Source: Reticulitermes speratus
Taxonomy: Eukaryota > Arthropoda > Insecta > Blattodea > Rhinotermitidae
Direction of reading: 5' to 3'
Length of the DNA: 64,000 bases
NCBI GenBank assembly: GCA_021186555.1
Contig: JAJKFL010000012.1
Span: 25,361,210 to 25,425,209 of the forward strand
Shown in pieces: positions 62,027 through 64,000 of this stretch. Positions within the stretch are counted from its first letter, which is position 1; each line of letters starts with the position of its first letter. The position numbers and the translations under genes are program-made. The notes under the pieces are model-generated. The model did no database searches. It saw only the letters and a program-made list of their open reading frames with translations, and was not told where the DNA came from.

Positions 62027-62501
62027 TGTTATGAAGAAAATGTTATCGTTGATATGTTTATTTATCCCATTTAATATCAAACTCTGAACCTGCAGGAGTT
62101 TATGAAATGGAATTGTGTATTTTTGTATCCGTAGAATGTCATGGCTGGGGTCCTTAAATTTGCTTTTACGTACCATAACGTAACGCCTGACTCCCCATTT
62201 TTGATACAAACGGCTGACACTAAAGACATCCTGATATTCTGAGAGCATATGAAAACATTTGAACCTAATGTCACACGTCATAAATAGTCTGTATATTTGG
62301 GATTGTTGTAGTTGTGGTCGTAACGTTGGCTGGCGAAACATTACGGCTTGGAATGAAAATAGACATGTTATACTGCATTCCTTTAAGAACACAGCTGGAA
62401 CACTTACAAATAACAAGCTCAGGAAAGAAGGAATATAAATATTTGGTGTATAAATTTGAATAATTATTTTCTCTGCTTTGTAACAGGACATTTTTTTCCA
62501 C
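62027..62501. other. Unassigned
   Basis: A minus-strand frame of 172 codons (62509-61991) runs across this and into the transposon end. It has no recognisable domain; it could be chance. Confidence 0.4.
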
Positions 62502-62753
62502 TGGTGCAATACCCCCTAGTGGGCCAGGGCCTCTTCATTATCGAGGCTTCACAATTATAGTCATTTAGACACACCACATTTGGTAGGACTCCTCTGGCCG
62601 AGTGATCAGCCCGACGCAGAGACTACTATCTGACAACACACAACTTTCACAAGAGACAGACATCCATGTCCCAGGCGGGATTCGAACCCGCGATCCCAGC
62701 AAGCGAGCAGCCGCAGACCCACGCCTTAGACCGCGCCGCCACAGGGATCGGCT
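62502..62753 (-). mobile_element. SINE family B, copy 7
   Basis: Minus strand: GATCCCTGTGGCGGCGCGGT head, B box GCGGGTTCGAATCCCGCC (complete), shared body, 3' end CACTAGGGGGTATTGCACCA. Confidence 0.88.
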
Positions 62754-62979
62754 TAGAATAGAACATATGAACCGTAATTTAAATATAAGACTTGAAAAGT
62801 TAAGTGTGACATGTTACGTTCAATAACGGCTAATCTGCCCCTTGAGAACTCGCAGAAGCTACCGCCGACAGCATTGTGCATTCCGAAAGTTATTAAATTA
62901 TTTATAACATTTATTAATACTTTGGAGAGGTTAACAATCTGGATGACGATTTTCGTTAGCTTAATTTGTTTTCTATGTA
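62754..62979. other. Unassigned
   Basis: Nothing recognised. Confidence 0.4.
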
Positions 62980-63156
62980 CAGTCGAAGTCGGTTATAATG
63001 TCATAAAAGGGACAAGTGTCGTTATAAACGAGTGTCGTTATAACCGAGGAGTGTAATGTTATGGTTAACAGTGACGAATTAATTGATACCACAGAATACA
63101 TAACTGTATAGGCAAGGTGTCGTATAAACCGATGTCGTTATAACCGGGTTTGACTG
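62980..63156. mobile_element. TA-flanked MITE, family M1, copy 2
   Basis: CAGTCGAAGTCGGTTATAAT at the left and CAGTCAAACCCGGTTATAAC (reverse complement of right end), with exact TA on both sides (62978-62979, 63157-63158). 177 bp. Internal block GGAGTGTAATGTTATGGTTA identical to copy 1. Confidence 0.88.
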
Positions 63157-63158
63157 TA

Positions 63159-63541
63159 CTTTGGTTTTGTGTTGTTACTATATATCTAATTGCTTTGTTA
63201 ACTTATTCATTGTCGAGTTTTATAATACGAGGCGCCGTTGAACACGATCATGATTCAGTTTCATGCAACTTCAAACCTTAGAGTGCACTGCCTTAAGTGA
63301 GAGGTGTCACAAGTTTTCCAAAAATCTAGAAGCCACCTCAAAATTCTAGGTGCCAGAAGAGTGACATGAAGCAAGTTCCATACTAAGGACCCATGGATTT
63401 AGGCGCCATTGTGCAAAGTTTAGTCGCCATGGCGATCTGACCCCTGAGGTTTATGCACCCTTTTTCCTAAGCGCCATACTTATATTACAGTCGAAGTATC
63501 TGTTACAAGAGATTCCTATTAGCATTTCTACCATTCTTATA
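63159..63541. other. Unassigned
   Basis: Nothing recognised. Confidence 0.4.
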
Positions 63542-63619
63542 CAGGGCATACACAAAAGAATTGTGCGGTTGTAATAGTGTTCTCTATTAAAACTGCACCA
63601 TTCTTTTGTGTATACCCTG
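63542..63619. mobile_element. Palindromic MITE, family M2, copy 2
   Basis: 78 bp, ends CAGGGCATACACAAAAGAAT and (reverse complement) CAGGGTATACACAAAAGAAT, flanked by TA. Arms slightly diverged compared with copy 1. Confidence 0.9.
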
Positions 63620-64000
63620 TATACGGTCTAGACATCAACTACTATATTTACGCATGAGATTAGGCAGTTCAGTGCGGCGAAACCTCAGTGGAGAAGAAAG
63701 TAAGTAAATAACTCGTGAGACGTTGATCTGTCCCGCAGCGACTGCCTGGTCCGACCCCACGCACGGGTCTGAGTAATGACGGCCACCCGCCTAGCACCGC
63801 TCTAAACTGGGGCCTCTGGAACGCGTGGCCAGAGGCAAACTCGTAAGTGCAGTAACTTTAAACTGGCCGCTCGTAATTGCACTGGCAGTTGTCGTTATAT
63901 GGCGTGAGACGTGTGCATGTGACTGCGTTGTGCCGTGTGCAAAACAGTTAAACCTGTAGGGACGGGGGCACGAGATTAACGTGACTGTAGAGCAGGGCTA
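63620..64000. other. Unassigned right end
   Basis: GC-richer sequence, no gene recognised. Confidence 0.4.

Noticed and set aside
61991..62509. 172-codon minus frame as a gene
   Set aside because: It runs into the terminal repeat of a transposon and shows no recognisable domain.
16339..62753. Functional tRNA genes at the SINE heads
   Set aside because: A and B boxes are present but acceptor and anticodon stems are not maintained, and each head is followed by a shared SINE body.

Overview
This is a gene-poor, repeat-dense stretch of an animal nuclear genome. An arthropod is most likely, probably a large-genome insect; the species cannot be told from the sequence. The clues are a mariner element with a D,D34D transposase, several tRNA-headed SINE families on both strands, a non-LTR retrotransposon tail, TA-flanked MITEs, an 8-bp-TSD hAT MITE and eight long tandem arrays. 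I find no credible host protein-coding gene, rRNA or free-standing tRNA. The longest open frames (over 1,800 codons on the minus strand of 34.1-39.8 kb) are artefacts of a 22-bp satellite.

Layout. 0.7-8.1 kb: 53-bp satellite, interrupted by a 206-base G run and a 198-base A run and by about 4.8 kb of deletion-ridden copies (probably assembly error). 8.1-13.2 kb: hammerhead-bearing hairpins, a TA-flanked Tigger/pogo-like element and a large inverted-repeat unit. 13.2-14.8 kb: 60-bp CAG/CAA minisatellite. 15-27 kb: SINEs, hammerhead units and dispersed repeats. 27.5-29.4 kb: hAT MITE and a near-complete but dead mariner. 31.4-32.6 kb: (CA)n/GCTGTTACTTCC minisatellite. 33.5-39.7 kb: hammerhead unit abutting about 255 copies of a 22-bp satellite. 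40-50 kb: LINE fragments, SINEs, a 47-bp array and a decayed Tc1/mariner-like transposase. 50.9-58.1 kb: 30-bp, 148-bp and 23-bp arrays and a near-perfect 245-bp inverted repeat with two hammerheads. 58-64 kb: dispersed repeats, paired MITE families and a Tc1/mariner deletion derivative.

The most interesting system is a population of about 18 type-I hammerhead-ribozyme-like motifs on both strands (about 8.2, 10.6, 11.5, 12.1, 18.2, 19.9, 20.0, 22.3, 25.0, 34.0, 41.8, 43.6, 48.2, 55.3, 55.7, 57.4, 60.3 and 61.0 kb). The best have a complete CUGANGA core, a 4-6-bp stem II, GAAA, an NUH site and a perfect stem I. They share one extra nucleotide between A9 and stem II and a very short, palindromic stem III, as known for the small dimer-acting hammerheads of Penelope-like retroelements (PLEs). 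Many occur as head-to-head pairs in inverted repeats, and several units abut tandem arrays. No PLE reverse transcriptase or GIY-YIG gene is visible, so these would be non-autonomous or relic units. All assignments come from reading the sequence; no covariance-model or database search was run.
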